Assembly (NCBI GenBank): GCA_014729915.1
Contig: WJJD01000155.1
Span: 1-40,334, forward strand
Source of the DNA: Candidatus Woesearchaeota archaeon
GTDB taxonomy: Archaea; Nanobdellota; Nanobdellia; Woesearchaeales; GW2011-AR15
Reading direction: 5' to 3'
DNA: 40,334 bases
Shown: piece by piece, positions 18,428-28,530 of the stretch
Numbering within the stretch: the first letter of the stretch is position 1
How the letters are laid out: every line of letters starts with the position of its first letter
The notes under the pieces: generated by a model
Told to the model about the DNA's origin: nothing
What the model saw: only the letters and a program-made list of their open reading frames with translations
Databases searched by the model: none
Program-made: the position numbers and the translations under genes

Positions 18428-19333
18428 ATGACTAATGAAAATAATAAGGATACACTGAAAAAAATTTCTGGTATTCGTAAAGAAATCACTGAATTACGAA
18501 TCGAATTAACAGCTATAGATGAGAAAAAAGAAAAAGCTTTTGATAATAAAAAAGTTTTTTCAAAAAAGATTTCTAATGTTATTAATGAGTTAAAAGACTA
18601 CAAAAAAAAACGTGATGAACTGACTGATCAGGTCAAAAAATTAAAAAAAGAAAGAGAAAAGTACAATTCCAAAGTATCCAAACATATTGACAAAATAAAA
18701 GAATTAAACAAAGAAAAAGAAAAATTGTTTAAAGAGCATGACATAAAAGTTAATCCTTTAAAAATAACAGAACAGATTGAAAAAATAGAATTTAAAATTC
18801 AGACAGAAGCTCTTCCATTTAAAAAAGAAAAGGAATTGATGAAAAAAATCAATGATATGAAGAAAAAACTCGGAGAAGCTAAAAAATTTAAATCTTTCTG
18901 GAAGGATATTGATAAAACTTCAAAAAAAATCAAAGAATTCAAAAAAAAAGCTAATGAAGTACATTTAAAAATTCAGGAAAAAGCAGACGAGAGTCAAAAA
19001 TTTCATGAAAAAATGATTGAATGTTCTGATAAAATTGACGAGATAAAAAAGCAGGAAAAAGAAGCTCATAAAGTATTTATGGAATATAAAAATCAGTTCA
19101 ATGAAATAAATAACAAACTAAAAAAGAAACTTGTTGCTATGAATAAGCTAAGTGACAAGGTAACTAAAACAAAAAGAGAAAAAAGAAAGGCCAAAATTAA
19201 AAAAGAAAAACAGACCTTAAAAAAGAAAAGTGAAGAAGTGCAGAAAAAAATAAAGCAGAGAAAAAAACTCACAACAGAAGATATTCTTATTTTCCAGGGA
19301 ACATTAAGTAAAGAAAAAGAACAAAAAAAATAA
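18428..19333 (+). CDS. Archaeal coiled-coil protein
   Basis: Almost entirely Lys/Glu-rich coiled coil; follows the P1 gene. Confidence 0.8.
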   Translation: MTNENNKDTLKKISGIRKEITELRIELTAIDEKKEKAFDNKKVFSKKISNVINELKDYKKKRDELTDQVKKLKKEREKYNSKVSKHIDKIKELNKEKEKLFKEHDIKVNPLKITEQIEKIEFKIQTEALPFKKEKELMKKINDMKKKLGEAKKFKSFWKDIDKTSKKIKEFKKKANEVHLKIQEKADESQKFHEKMIECSDKIDEIKKQEKEAHKVFMEYKNQFNEINNKLKKKLVAMNKLSDKVTKTKREKRKAKIKKEKQTLKKKSEEVQKKIKQRKKLTTEDILIFQGTLSKEKEQKK

Positions 19334-19351
19334 AATTATTTAGTTTTTTTA

Positions 19352-19405
19352 TGTAAAAATGCTCGCAACAACCACCGTTCACAGAACAGTGGAAAGTTTT
19401 GAATT
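19352..19405. repeat. Non-coding repeat copy B (54 nt)
   Basis: TGTAAAAATGCTCGCAACAACCACCGTTCACAGAACAGTGGAAAGTTTTGAATT matches both ends of copy A without the ~130-nt middle. Confidence 0.75.
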
Positions 19406-19429
19406 CTATCTGAAAAAAATTAATGAAAC

Positions 19430-21523
19430 TTATGCTACAACAACCTGTTTGTTTGCTGAATCATATTCAAGAAGAATATTATATGTATTGAAAATATCAT
19501 GCATGAAGCGAAGATTATCTTTATCTCCGCAATAGTGTTCTTTGTTTCCGATAAAACTGCACCAGTTTCTTAAAATTAAGATTTTTGTCATATCTGTTTC
19601 GGTAATTCTCTTATATTCTTTATCATATTTATAGTTTAATGGAAGAACAATTTCACTGCAAACAAAATCTTTTTTACTTCTTCCCTGTCCTGCAGTGTTC
19701 CAGCAATCAATTATTCTTTGGAAGAGTATTTCCTTTAATGAATAATATTTCAGATCTATGTTGAGCTCCTGTACTTTTATAGCACCATCAGAAGATGAAG
19801 AAAAAGCTATTGGAATCTGGCAGGTTTCCAAAGTTGGATCACAATATGATTCCATAGCAGTCAGAAGTTCCTGAGTAAAATCATGTTTCCGGATATCATC
19901 CTCATCTGAAAAAGAAGATCCATGCAATGTTAAATCCCCAATCTTTATCTCATATCCTTCTGGATCTAGATAATATTTTATTCTGAGATTGTTTAGAAAG
20001 ACAGCCCCCTGATGGTCGGTTTCTATTCTCAATTCACAAATGTCTCCTGGATTGTTGCATGCCCTAAATTCATCCGTAAAATCAATTATCCATGGGCTTT
20101 TTTTCTGGTCAAGCTTTGATGAATAAGATTCAACTAGATTATTATTAACATAAAAATCAATATTTTCAGGGTATGGTGAGATTATCACGTTAAACAGTTC
20201 TTCTAACAAGGCTGTTTTGTTTGTGTAGGCTACATAGTTGCCACCACTTGTGTCTTGTGCTATTCTCTGCATCCATCTCATAATCTGTCCGCATGTATGA
20301 TCCCAAGTTGTAAAGCATTCAGGATCCCCAATTTTATATCCTTCTGTTCCACCAGATGCATCACCGTGAATCGGAATAATGTTTACATTATTCTGTAATC
20401 CTGCCTGAACAGCTGAATCAACTGCAGGCTCTTCTGTTCCTGTAAATATATCATCTGGAATATCATCATCCTGTGAAAGAAGCCACTGTCCGTTTGGGGG
20501 TGGATACCAATGATGAAACAAAGGACCTCCCCCTGTAGGATCAGAATCACTTATCGGGACAACTATTTTTTTGGATTCTGTTCTCCAAGCATGGTTAGAA
20601 GCTGCCCATGCTGCTCCTTTAGCCCAGGCTTCATCTTCATCATCCCACCTGTGCCAGAGATCCTGATCCTGGTATTGAAAATGAGTTGACATACTGTAAT
20701 ATTTTCCAGTAGGATTTCGTCCACTGCAATATTCTCTGCTCGGCTCGCATCCCCAGTCCCTAAACCATATCGGAGAAGTCATAAGTCCCATGTCCCGGTC
20801 CAATTCAGGTTCCTGATCTATCAAAATATCCGGATGAATTGTATCATCCATGCAGTCACCCGTAGTTTCCCCTTCTCCTAACCCATATACTGTTGTTTTT
20901 AAAACTACATTTTCTTTTTCGAGTTCTTTACTAAGCTCAGAAATAATTCCGCAAAGAGCATCCCATTCATTTGCCATGCTTTTTGAGGTGTCTATTACAA
21001 AAACTAAATCAACTTTGCCAGGAAATTTATCTCCTGATAACTCAATTTGTGAGGTAGTAATTTCCCCTTTAGGAATCCTGACATAAAATGATCTTTCTCC
21101 TCCACCAGCTGAAAAAAATGCTGATTTTTGAATTTTGCCGTCATCAAATTCATTTTCTATTCTTTCAACAAGAGTTAGTTTAAAAGAAGCATTTTCTATG
21201 ATAGAATCTTGAAATACTGATATATCGGCATAGTGATTACTGTCCTCTGAAAAATCAACAAACAGATCTTTTTTTGTGTTGGCGAATTCTTTTATTGATT
21301 TTTCTTTGTTGTACAATACTTCAGTTTTTAAACTCAGATAATTTTCACAATATCTGTCCTTCTCAGATTTAACCCTATAAATTGTTCTGCAATAGATTTT
21401 TCTGGTTATATCTGACTTTGATTTAATTAAGGTAAACAATATCATAATAGCTGCAACAGTAATTATAACAGAGAATATCAGATATACAGATAATTCTGAT
21501 TTTTTGTTCAATAAAAGGTTCAT
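19430..21523 (-). CDS. Membrane-anchored von Willebrand factor A-domain-like surface protein
   Basis: N-terminal NKKSELSVYLIFSVIITVAAIMILF anchor; MIDAS-type DLVFVIDTSKSM; Cys- and Trp-rich insert. Confidence 0.75.
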   Translation of the reverse strand: MNLLLNKKSELSVYLIFSVIITVAAIMILFTLIKSKSDITRKIYCRTIYRVKSEKDRYCENYLSLKTEVLYNKEKSIKEFANTKKDLFVDFSEDSNHYADISVFQDSIIENASFKLTLVERIENEFDDGKIQKSAFFSAGGGERSFYVRIPKGEITTSQIELSGDKFPGKVDLVFVIDTSKSMANEWDALCGIISELSKELEKENVVLKTTVYGLGEGETTGDCMDDTIHPDILIDQEPELDRDMGLMTSPIWFRDWGCEPSREYCSGRNPTGKYYSMSTHFQYQDQDLWHRWDDEDEAWAKGAAWAASNHAWRTESKKIVVPISDSDPTGGGPLFHHWYPPPNGQWLLSQDDDIPDDIFTGTEEPAVDSAVQAGLQNNVNIIPIHGDASGGTEGYKIGDPECFTTWDHTCGQIMRWMQRIAQDTSGGNYVAYTNKTALLEELFNVIISPYPENIDFYVNNNLVESYSSKLDQKKSPWIIDFTDEFRACNNPGDICELRIETDHQGAVFLNNLRIKYYLDPEGYEIKIGDLTLHGSSFSDEDDIRKHDFTQELLTAMESYCDPTLETCQIPIAFSSSSDGAIKVQELNIDLKYYSLKEILFQRIIDCWNTAGQGRSKKDFVCSEIVLPLNYKYDKEYKRITETDMTKILILRNWCSFIGNKEHYCGDKDNLRFMHDIFNTYNILLEYDSANKQVVVA

Positions 21524-21534
21524 TTCAAAGATAT

Positions 21535-22911
21535 TTATCCGAACTCTCCTCCGGAACCGGATGGAGGACCCTCGCCATCATTGCTGCTACCCCCTGTACA
21601 TCCTGGTGCCTTGCAAGTGACAGGAGGTTTTTCTGCGTTTGCACCCAGATAAACATGTGTGGAAAAAGTCATCTCAAGATTCTGTTTCTCATCATATCCC
21701 GGCCGCATGTGTTCGTACTTATTATCTTTGCATGTGATTTCTGCAATGTAACTTACATCTTCCTGGGTTCCCACTCCAAAACAGGAATCAGGACCATCTC
21801 CAATTTGACTGCCTCCTGCATCAGATGATTGTTGAATCGGAACACCATTAAAATCAAGAGAACCTGATTTGCATGGTGGAACAGGTAATTGATCTCCTCC
21901 CTGAAAACCCGACCCCCTTGGACAATATTCATCCTCACAATCACCTGAAGTGCATGCATCCGCCTTAAAATTTACATACGTGCATCTCCCATACCTGCAT
22001 TCCTGAGCAGATTCTGTACCATCATCACACTCCTTTGTTCCTGTACAGTCAATCCTTTCCATATCCAAATCAAGATTCACATATTTACAAGGAAGTTCAA
22101 AATCACATTCAAAATCCTCTCCTTCATATTTCATATTCAATGAAGTTTCCAGCTCCAAAACCGACTCCTCAACTTTCGAGAGTATTTCATCTTCATTTAG
22201 AAAAGGAGCATTGCATCCAGGACCAGATCCTGTTACCTGGACTGCCGGCATCTCATTGCAGGTTTTCTGGGAAAGATCCTGTTGATCAACCCATGCCTTT
22301 ATCTTTCTGTACATATAGAAGAATCTCCAGTCTGTTACTGTCGCTGTAAATTCCTCTAATTGTTCAACATTAATTTCCTGGGATTCACCTGATTCAGGAT
22401 TTAAATAATTGATCTTTGCAGTACCAGAAGGCTTTGCATAAATATCAAATCCTTGATCATATTCTCCCTGCCCGAGCTTATCTTCATCAACTAAAATCTC
22501 TATCTCTTCAATCTGTGGAAGTTCGATATATTCAATATTTCCGTACTGGCTTCCCATCAGATTTGTTAAAAATTGGTTTATATATTGTTTTGCAGGCTCT
22601 TCAAGTGAATCTTTGACAGTTTCAAGATCAGGTGCATTGGGTATCCCGTAACTTATCCAATAGCAGTTGTTTGGAGATTCTCCCCAGCCAAGGCACGAAT
22701 CAGCACTGTCAAAAGTTGAAAATAAGCTTGAATAAACCCCTGAATCAATACTGTACAATCCCAAAAGATCCTCATAACTCATACCTGTCTCAATTTGTGC
22801 TCTTTGTTCTTGTTCAAGATCCATATCTTTTGACATATTTACGATAAAATATGCCCCTATTACCAATGCTATTATTATTAATGTTAAATAAACTGAACCT
22901 TTTTTATTCAT
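21535..22911 (-). CDS. Pilin-like/anchored Cys-rich extracellular protein
   Basis: MNKKGSVYLTLIIIALVIGAYFIV N-terminus (ORF track starts at 22935); Cys-rich ectodomain; Gly/Ser-rich C-terminus. Confidence 0.7.
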   Translation of the reverse strand: MNKKGSVYLTLIIIALVIGAYFIVNMSKDMDLEQEQRAQIETGMSYEDLLGLYSIDSGVYSSLFSTFDSADSCLGWGESPNNCYWISYGIPNAPDLETVKDSLEEPAKQYINQFLTNLMGSQYGNIEYIELPQIEEIEILVDEDKLGQGEYDQGFDIYAKPSGTAKINYLNPESGESQEINVEQLEEFTATVTDWRFFYMYRKIKAWVDQQDLSQKTCNEMPAVQVTGSGPGCNAPFLNEDEILSKVEESVLELETSLNMKYEGEDFECDFELPCKYVNLDLDMERIDCTGTKECDDGTESAQECRYGRCTYVNFKADACTSGDCEDEYCPRGSGFQGGDQLPVPPCKSGSLDFNGVPIQQSSDAGGSQIGDGPDSCFGVGTQEDVSYIAEITCKDNKYEHMRPGYDEKQNLEMTFSTHVYLGANAEKPPVTCKAPGCTGGSSNDGEGPPSGSGGEFG

Positions 22912-22927
22912 CTTATTTACACCTCCT

Positions 22928-23416
22928 TTAATCAAAATATAAGTAAATTATACCAGCTGCATAGTCTGTTTTACATGGCAAGGGGTATACAAATTCATAC
23001 GTATTTATGTTTTTCCTATTAAATGTTTCACAGAAACCTTTCTTGCTTGTTTCTGAATCAATACATAATGTTCTTTGAATCTGAAGAGACCATTTATTTT
23101 TTCCAAAAAAATCATTCAGCTCTCTTTGTGTTTCTGAAATTACATTATAGCTTATCCCTGAAATTTTAAAATCAGTCTCATTATAGCAAGTATAATATCC
23201 AAATAATTTTGATAAAGTCTCTTTTTTGACTGTTATCTGCAAAAAAAGATAAGGAGCTGTTTTTGAATAGATGTTTTTGTAGTCATTTGAGATAGCTTCA
23301 GTTTCAGTAACTGAGTATCTTGCAGATCTTATTCTTGAAAATACAAGCACAATAACAAGTACAATTATTATTAATGAAATAGAAATTAACTCAGATAACT
23401 GGCTCTTTTTTTTCAT
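22928..23416 (-). CDS. Pilin-like small anchored protein (162 aa)
   Basis: MKKKSQLSELISISLIIIVLVIVLVF N-terminus; overlaps the upstream gene. Confidence 0.7.
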   Translation of the reverse strand: MKKKSQLSELISISLIIIVLVIVLVFSRIRSARYSVTETEAISNDYKNIYSKTAPYLFLQITVKKETLSKLFGYYTCYNETDFKISGISYNVISETQRELNDFFGKNKWSLQIQRTLCIDSETSKKGFCETFNRKNINTYEFVYPLPCKTDYAAGIIYLYFD

Positions 23417-24141
23417 TGTCTGATATTTACCTGATTATTTTCATACTGTATATATATTAATTTTTTTCCTTTTTTAACAGAAAAATCATTAACCTTACAC
23501 GGAAAATACGGATGAAAATAATCAGTTCCAATAATAAGTTTGTTTTGTGAATTTAAATATTTTATATCAAAATCAGAATCCAGTCTAAAGGTCAAATCCT
23601 TGTTTGCAATACAGGATTTTTTAATATTTGTATAAAAATCAGATATTTTTCCGATATATACATATAATTTAAATAATCCCGGGTTTGATATGCCTTTTTT
23701 ATATTTTATTATGCATGGAAACGTTGTTGTTAATCTTCTTTCCAGCCATTCAGGATTATTATTTACCGGCCCGATTATCCAGGATTTTGTATTCTTAATA
23801 TCAATAATTTCTGCAGTATAGATAAAATATAAATTCTGAGCACACCACGGATCCCTGTTTTTCCTGTCAAACTTACTTAATTTTTCAGCCTCAAATATAG
23901 CTTTTATTGGTGACTGGCTGCCTGATTCTTCAGACACTCTTCCCAACGCACCGCATTCAGGTGTTGACATGAACACATTCATAAAAGAATTTAATTTTGT
24001 GTAATATCCAAAATCTTTCTTAAGCTTGTTTTTTTCATACCTTGTTGAAAAAAGATTAAAAAAAATAAAAAATACAATTAAAACCATAAATATTGCAAAT
24101 AATATCTTTGTTGTAAGAACAACTCCTTTTTTTTTATACAT
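23413..24141 (-). CDS. Pilin-like anchored protein (242 aa)
   Basis: MYKKKGVVLTTKILFAIFMVLIVFFIFFNLF N-terminus; overlaps both neighbours. Confidence 0.7.
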   Translation of the reverse strand: MYKKKGVVLTTKILFAIFMVLIVFFIFFNLFSTRYEKNKLKKDFGYYTKLNSFMNVFMSTPECGALGRVSEESGSQSPIKAIFEAEKLSKFDRKNRDPWCAQNLYFIYTAEIIDIKNTKSWIIGPVNNNPEWLERRLTTTFPCIIKYKKGISNPGLFKLYVYIGKISDFYTNIKKSCIANKDLTFRLDSDFDIKYLNSQNKLIIGTDYFHPYFPCKVNDFSVKKGKKLIYIQYENNQVNIRQ

Positions 24142-25771
24142 CTTTTTTTTTGAAATACGTTTTGATAATTATTAATATTAATATTGCAATAATTATTAAA
24201 ATAAAAATTACATGCTTAAAACCTGATCCCTTATTTAAGGATTGTTCTGTTTTAATACAATCCCTGTCTTTATCGATACAATCCGGATCACAAATCCCAT
24301 CGATATTATCATTGCATATATTATCTTTTAATGATGAAGGACAATCTTCAGGACAATCCAGGTTTGTTTCTGTTTTCTCACAAATATTATTACCGCATAT
24401 TTTTTTTTTGTCAGAAACTGCTGTTGTTTTACTTAAAGAATCTTCTTCTGTCTTTTCAGTGTTTATTTTATTCTTCTCCTGATTTTTATTTTCCTGAATA
24501 ATTTTTGCATCAGGTTCCTTTATCTCTATATACTTTTCATCAACCTCTCTGGAATCTGAATCATCTGATCTTGATTTAATTGACGAATCCAGACTGCTGT
24601 CAGAAGAATCTGTGTTTTTTGAGTCGGTTGTTCCAGAATCTTGGTCTTCTTTATCGACAATCTCATTTTCCTGATCTAATTCTATTTCCTGCTGATCAAC
24701 TGGTAAATAGTCCTGTAGATTTTTTTCAGCAGACTGTAATTCCCAGACATCCAGTTTTGTGCATTCTCCATCTCTGTAGATCATGTTTTCAGGACAACAG
24801 TGGCCTGATGTATCACAAAATAATTCCCGGCTGCATTCACAGGAATTTATGCATTGATCTCCTTTGTCCCTAAGATAGATCTTTTCAACACAGCCAGATT
24901 TATTTATATATTCCGTAAGAAAGCTGCAGCTGTATCTGCAAAATCCTTCTGAACAGGAGCAATCTTCAGGCGATGTTTCACAGTTCTCACCGAGATCACA
25001 TTCACAATTACCATTTTTCTCATGGGGACAATCAATATCATCCATTCCGCAGTCAGGATCACAAACCCCGTTTGTACCCCTGCAGTCAGAATCACAAATC
25101 GAATCATAAACAAGATGAGAATCAGGTTCACAGATATTGTCATCTGAAATTACGCAGTCAGGATCATATATTCCCCCGTTCCTGAATGAGTCATAACAAT
25201 CAGGATCGCAAATCCCATCTATATCATTATAATCAATTGTCCTGTCCTTGTTTAAATCTATGCAGGAAAGACTGCAGATGTTATTTTCATATTCGTGATA
25301 ACATGCATCATCACATTTATCTTCAATTGTGCAAAAAGGATCGCAGATATTATCATTAAGATTGCATTTTTTATTGTCTGTTATTAATAAATTTTTATTT
25401 TTAAGATAAAACTTTATTGTTCCCTGAGACTCTAATTTTGAAGGTAATACATTAATATTCCAGGCTGGATAATATTTGGTTATTTTCAGATCCGGATTAA
25501 ATGTCGTCAATATAAGTTCGTTATTAGAAACCTCTATTATATAATCATTGTTCAATATCAGATTTACTGACAAATTAACATCATTTTGGTATGATTCAAT
25601 CTGTTCAATAACTGAAAGGATGTTTTCTGCAAAATCGTCATAATATTCCTGTTCTGATACTTTTGCCTGGCTTAAAATGACTGATCTTAAACTTGAGATT
25701 GCAATCACTCCTATGACCATAAGACCAAAAACCATGATCATATTAAGAACAGTAGCACCTCTTTTATCCAT
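24134..25771 (-). CDS. Doubly anchored surface protein with repeated Cys/Asp motifs (DGICDPDC-type)
   Basis: MDKRGATVLNMIMVFGLMVIGVIAISS N-terminus; repeats DNICDPFC, DGICDPDC, NGVCDPDC, DGICDPDC; dockerin/EF-like DLNKDRTIDYND; C-terminal TM plus KKK. Confidence 0.75.
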   Translation of the reverse strand: MDKRGATVLNMIMVFGLMVIGVIAISSLRSVILSQAKVSEQEYYDDFAENILSVIEQIESYQNDVNLSVNLILNNDYIIEVSNNELILTTFNPDLKITKYYPAWNINVLPSKLESQGTIKFYLKNKNLLITDNKKCNLNDNICDPFCTIEDKCDDACYHEYENNICSLSCIDLNKDRTIDYNDIDGICDPDCYDSFRNGGIYDPDCVISDDNICEPDSHLVYDSICDSDCRGTNGVCDPDCGMDDIDCPHEKNGNCECDLGENCETSPEDCSCSEGFCRYSCSFLTEYINKSGCVEKIYLRDKGDQCINSCECSRELFCDTSGHCCPENMIYRDGECTKLDVWELQSAEKNLQDYLPVDQQEIELDQENEIVDKEDQDSGTTDSKNTDSSDSSLDSSIKSRSDDSDSREVDEKYIEIKEPDAKIIQENKNQEKNKINTEKTEEDSLSKTTAVSDKKKICGNNICEKTETNLDCPEDCPSSLKDNICNDNIDGICDPDCIDKDRDCIKTEQSLNKGSGFKHVIFILIIIAILILIIIKTYFKKKDV

Positions 25772-25895
25772 ATGAATATAATTAAGAACAATCTATATAA
25801 ATATTTTTATGGATTTTCTCTGGAAATTCCATATCAATTATTTGTGTTTTTTCTAATTAATAATATTTATAAAAATATAATATTTTCACAATAGG

Positions 25896-27917
25896 ATGAA
25901 AGAGACATATTACTGGGCAGACAAGATTGCTAAAAAAGTAATTAAAAGAGTAAAAAATTCTGATATTTTAAAAAAATTAGTTAAAAATAACAAATACGGA
26001 TACTTAGTGTATGATGAAAAAACTCCGTCAGGAGTTATTCATATCGGATCTGGAAGAGGGTGGATTATACACGATGTAATTGCCAAAGCATTAAGAGACA
26101 GGGGAGTGAAAGCATCATTTGTGTTGTCAAGCGATGATATGGATCCTTTGGATAAGGAATCAAAAGAATTAACAAAAGAACAAAATGAAAAATATATGGG
26201 TGTTCCATTCAGATATATTCCAAGCCCGAAAAAAGGTTATGAAAGTTACGCAGATTATTATTTTTCACAGGCAACTGAAAAATTTGATGAATTCGGAATA
26301 AAAGCAATTCTTGAAAGTACAGGACAGGAGTATGAAAAAGGAACATTTAACAAAACAATTAAAATCGCTCTTAATAATGCTCATAAGATTCAAGATATTT
26401 ATAAGAAATTATACGGAGATGATGTTGATGCCGCTAAAAGACTTCCCTTTAATGTAAGATGTCCAAAATGCGGAAAAATAGCGACCACTCTTGCATCAAA
26501 ATGGGATAAAAAAAAGGAAAAAATATATTTTGAATGCAGGGATGATGTTCAGCCGTGGGCAAAAGGATGCAATACAAAAGCATGGATCTCTCCTTACAAC
26601 GGCAACGGAAAATTTCCCTGGAAAGTTGAATGGCCTGCAAAATGGCTCTCAAAAGGAGTCATTGTTGAAACAGCTGGAAAAGACCATTTTACTAAAGGCG
26701 GCTCCAGGACAATCGGGTGCATGATTTCAATGGATGTCTTTAATTATCCACCACCTTATCCGTCAAAAGGATATAAAACCGGACCTGGATATGAATGGGT
26801 AACTGTAGGCGGAAAATCTATGTCAACTTCCCGAGGCAGAGGATATTCGTTTGCAGAGTCAACCGAACTTGCTCCGGCATCAATTTTACGGTACATGCAG
26901 GTTAAAGCAAGACCTAATGCTGTGATTGATTTTCAGCCATATGAATCAAATGATCTTATTTTATTGTATGAAAGGTATGACCGCACAGAAAGGATTTATT
27001 TTGGCAAAGAAAAAGTTGACAAAAAAGAGCAAGCAAAGCAAAGAAGAATCTATGAGTTGAGCCAGATTGGTAAGATTCCAAAAAAATTACCTCCCCAGAT
27101 TCCTTTTACACATGCAGCTGTTTTAGCTCAGATTTTTAAAAGCGATAAAGATGTAATTGAAAATTTAAAAGAAACCGATCATCTTTCAGATAAACTCAGC
27201 ACAAAGGAGATAGAATATGTTAAAGAAAGAATTGATTTTGCTAGAAAATGGGTAAAAGAATTTGCTTCTGACAGATATAAATTCTCATTGCAAAACAAAG
27301 TTTCTGATGACATCGTTTTTTCTGAAAAACAGGTAAAGGCTCTTCATCTGCTCTCAGAAAAATTAAAGGAAAGTAAATATAATGAAAAAGAATTGTATAA
27401 TGAGTTTTATAGAATCTGCAAAAAGATTGATATTAAAACCAAAGAATTTTTCCAGGGAGCTTATCTTGCTCTTCTTAACAAAAAAAGAGGACCAAAACTA
27501 GCACCATTTATTCTGGCTGCAAAACAAAAGTCGATAGAATTATTCTCAGAAGCCAATGTTTCCAAAAGAAAAAATAAAGAAGAGAACATGAACATGATTG
27601 AGTTTGATGATTGGAAAAAATTAGAACTAAAAGTCGGCAGGATAATTAAAGCTGCTAAAATTAAAAAAGCTGACAAATTATATAAATTAATTATTGATAT
27701 CGGAAAAAAAGAGCCGATCCAGATTGTTTCAAGTCTTGTTGATTATTATTCAATTAAAGAATTAATTAACAAAAAAGTCATTGTACTTGTAAATCTGAAA
27801 CCAGCAAGATTCAAGGGAGAAATTTCTGAGGGGATGATTCTTTGTGCTGAAAATAAGGATAATTGTGTTCTTTTAAGTGTTGACAAAGATATTAAACCAG
27901 GAAGTCCTGTAACCTGA
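25896..27917 (+). CDS. lysK: Class I lysyl-tRNA synthetase fused to a C-terminal Trbp111/EMAP-like tRNA-binding OB-fold domain
   Basis: HIGSGRGW and KSMSTSRG signature regions of class I LysRS; C-terminal FDDWKKLELKVGRIIKAAKIKKADKLYKLIIDIG...ISEGMILCAENKDNCVLLSVDKDIKPGSPV. Confidence 0.93.
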   Translation: MKETYYWADKIAKKVIKRVKNSDILKKLVKNNKYGYLVYDEKTPSGVIHIGSGRGWIIHDVIAKALRDRGVKASFVLSSDDMDPLDKESKELTKEQNEKYMGVPFRYIPSPKKGYESYADYYFSQATEKFDEFGIKAILESTGQEYEKGTFNKTIKIALNNAHKIQDIYKKLYGDDVDAAKRLPFNVRCPKCGKIATTLASKWDKKKEKIYFECRDDVQPWAKGCNTKAWISPYNGNGKFPWKVEWPAKWLSKGVIVETAGKDHFTKGGSRTIGCMISMDVFNYPPPYPSKGYKTGPGYEWVTVGGKSMSTSRGRGYSFAESTELAPASILRYMQVKARPNAVIDFQPYESNDLILLYERYDRTERIYFGKEKVDKKEQAKQRRIYELSQIGKIPKKLPPQIPFTHAAVLAQIFKSDKDVIENLKETDHLSDKLSTKEIEYVKERIDFARKWVKEFASDRYKFSLQNKVSDDIVFSEKQVKALHLLSEKLKESKYNEKELYNEFYRICKKIDIKTKEFFQGAYLALLNKKRGPKLAPFILAAKQKSIELFSEANVSKRKNKEENMNMIEFDDWKKLELKVGRIIKAAKIKKADKLYKLIIDIGKKEPIQIVSSLVDYYSIKELINKKVIVLVNLKPARFKGEISEGMILCAENKDNCVLLSVDKDIKPGSPVT

Positions 27918-27969
27918 GTAAAATTATCCTTAATGAGGCATTTATAAAAATAAATTTAATAACTTTTGT

Positions 27970-28053
27970 ATGGATGATGCAGATAAAAAATTATTTATTT
28001 ATTCAGTATTGATACTGACAGGTATTTTGTTAATCTATTCTCCTATTCCTTAG
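27970..28053 (+). CDS. Possible 27-aa single-TM small protein
   Basis: MDDADKKLFIYSVLILTGILLIYSPIP*; start and stop present, hydrophobic core. Confidence 0.3.
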   Translation: MDDADKKLFIYSVLILTGILLIYSPIP

Positions 28054-28254
28054 AGTGTTAATTATTTTTTGTTTTATTTTTTATGAGCAGTACATATGGT
28101 TGAGCAAATTTTTTGCACTTTAACTTCTTGGAAATGAAGATAAAACAATTGTGAAATTTATTTAGTAAAACCATAAAATATTTAAAGAAAGATATAATCA
28201 AAAGAATATATTGGGGGACATATATTTTTACATGGTAAATCACAGGAATTTAAA

Positions 28255-28530
28255 ATGAAAGACAAAGATATTTTTAACATTTTTTTCAGGGAAAAGCCGT
28301 CTATGATGCTTGTTACAATGAGGAATAATAAAAAAGAGATGTATGCATCTTACCTTGCAAAGCAAATTGATTGTACATATTCCCATGTTGTAAAAATCTT
28401 AAAAGAGATGCATAAAGCAGGTCTTGTTGAATTCCATAAACAGGGAAGATTAAAGCTTCTTAATCTAACAAAAAAAGGAGATGAAGTAGCAAAACATATT
28501 GATAAAGTCAGAATGATTTTTAAGGATTAA
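28255..28530 (+). CDS. Winged-helix DNA-binding protein (91 aa)
   Basis: YASYLAKQIDCTYSHVVKILKEMHKAGLVEFHKQGRLKLLNLTKKG resembles a MarR/ArsR-type wHTH. Confidence 0.75.
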   Translation: MKDKDIFNIFFREKPSMMLVTMRNNKKEMYASYLAKQIDCTYSHVVKILKEMHKAGLVEFHKQGRLKLLNLTKKGDEVAKHIDKVRMIFKD

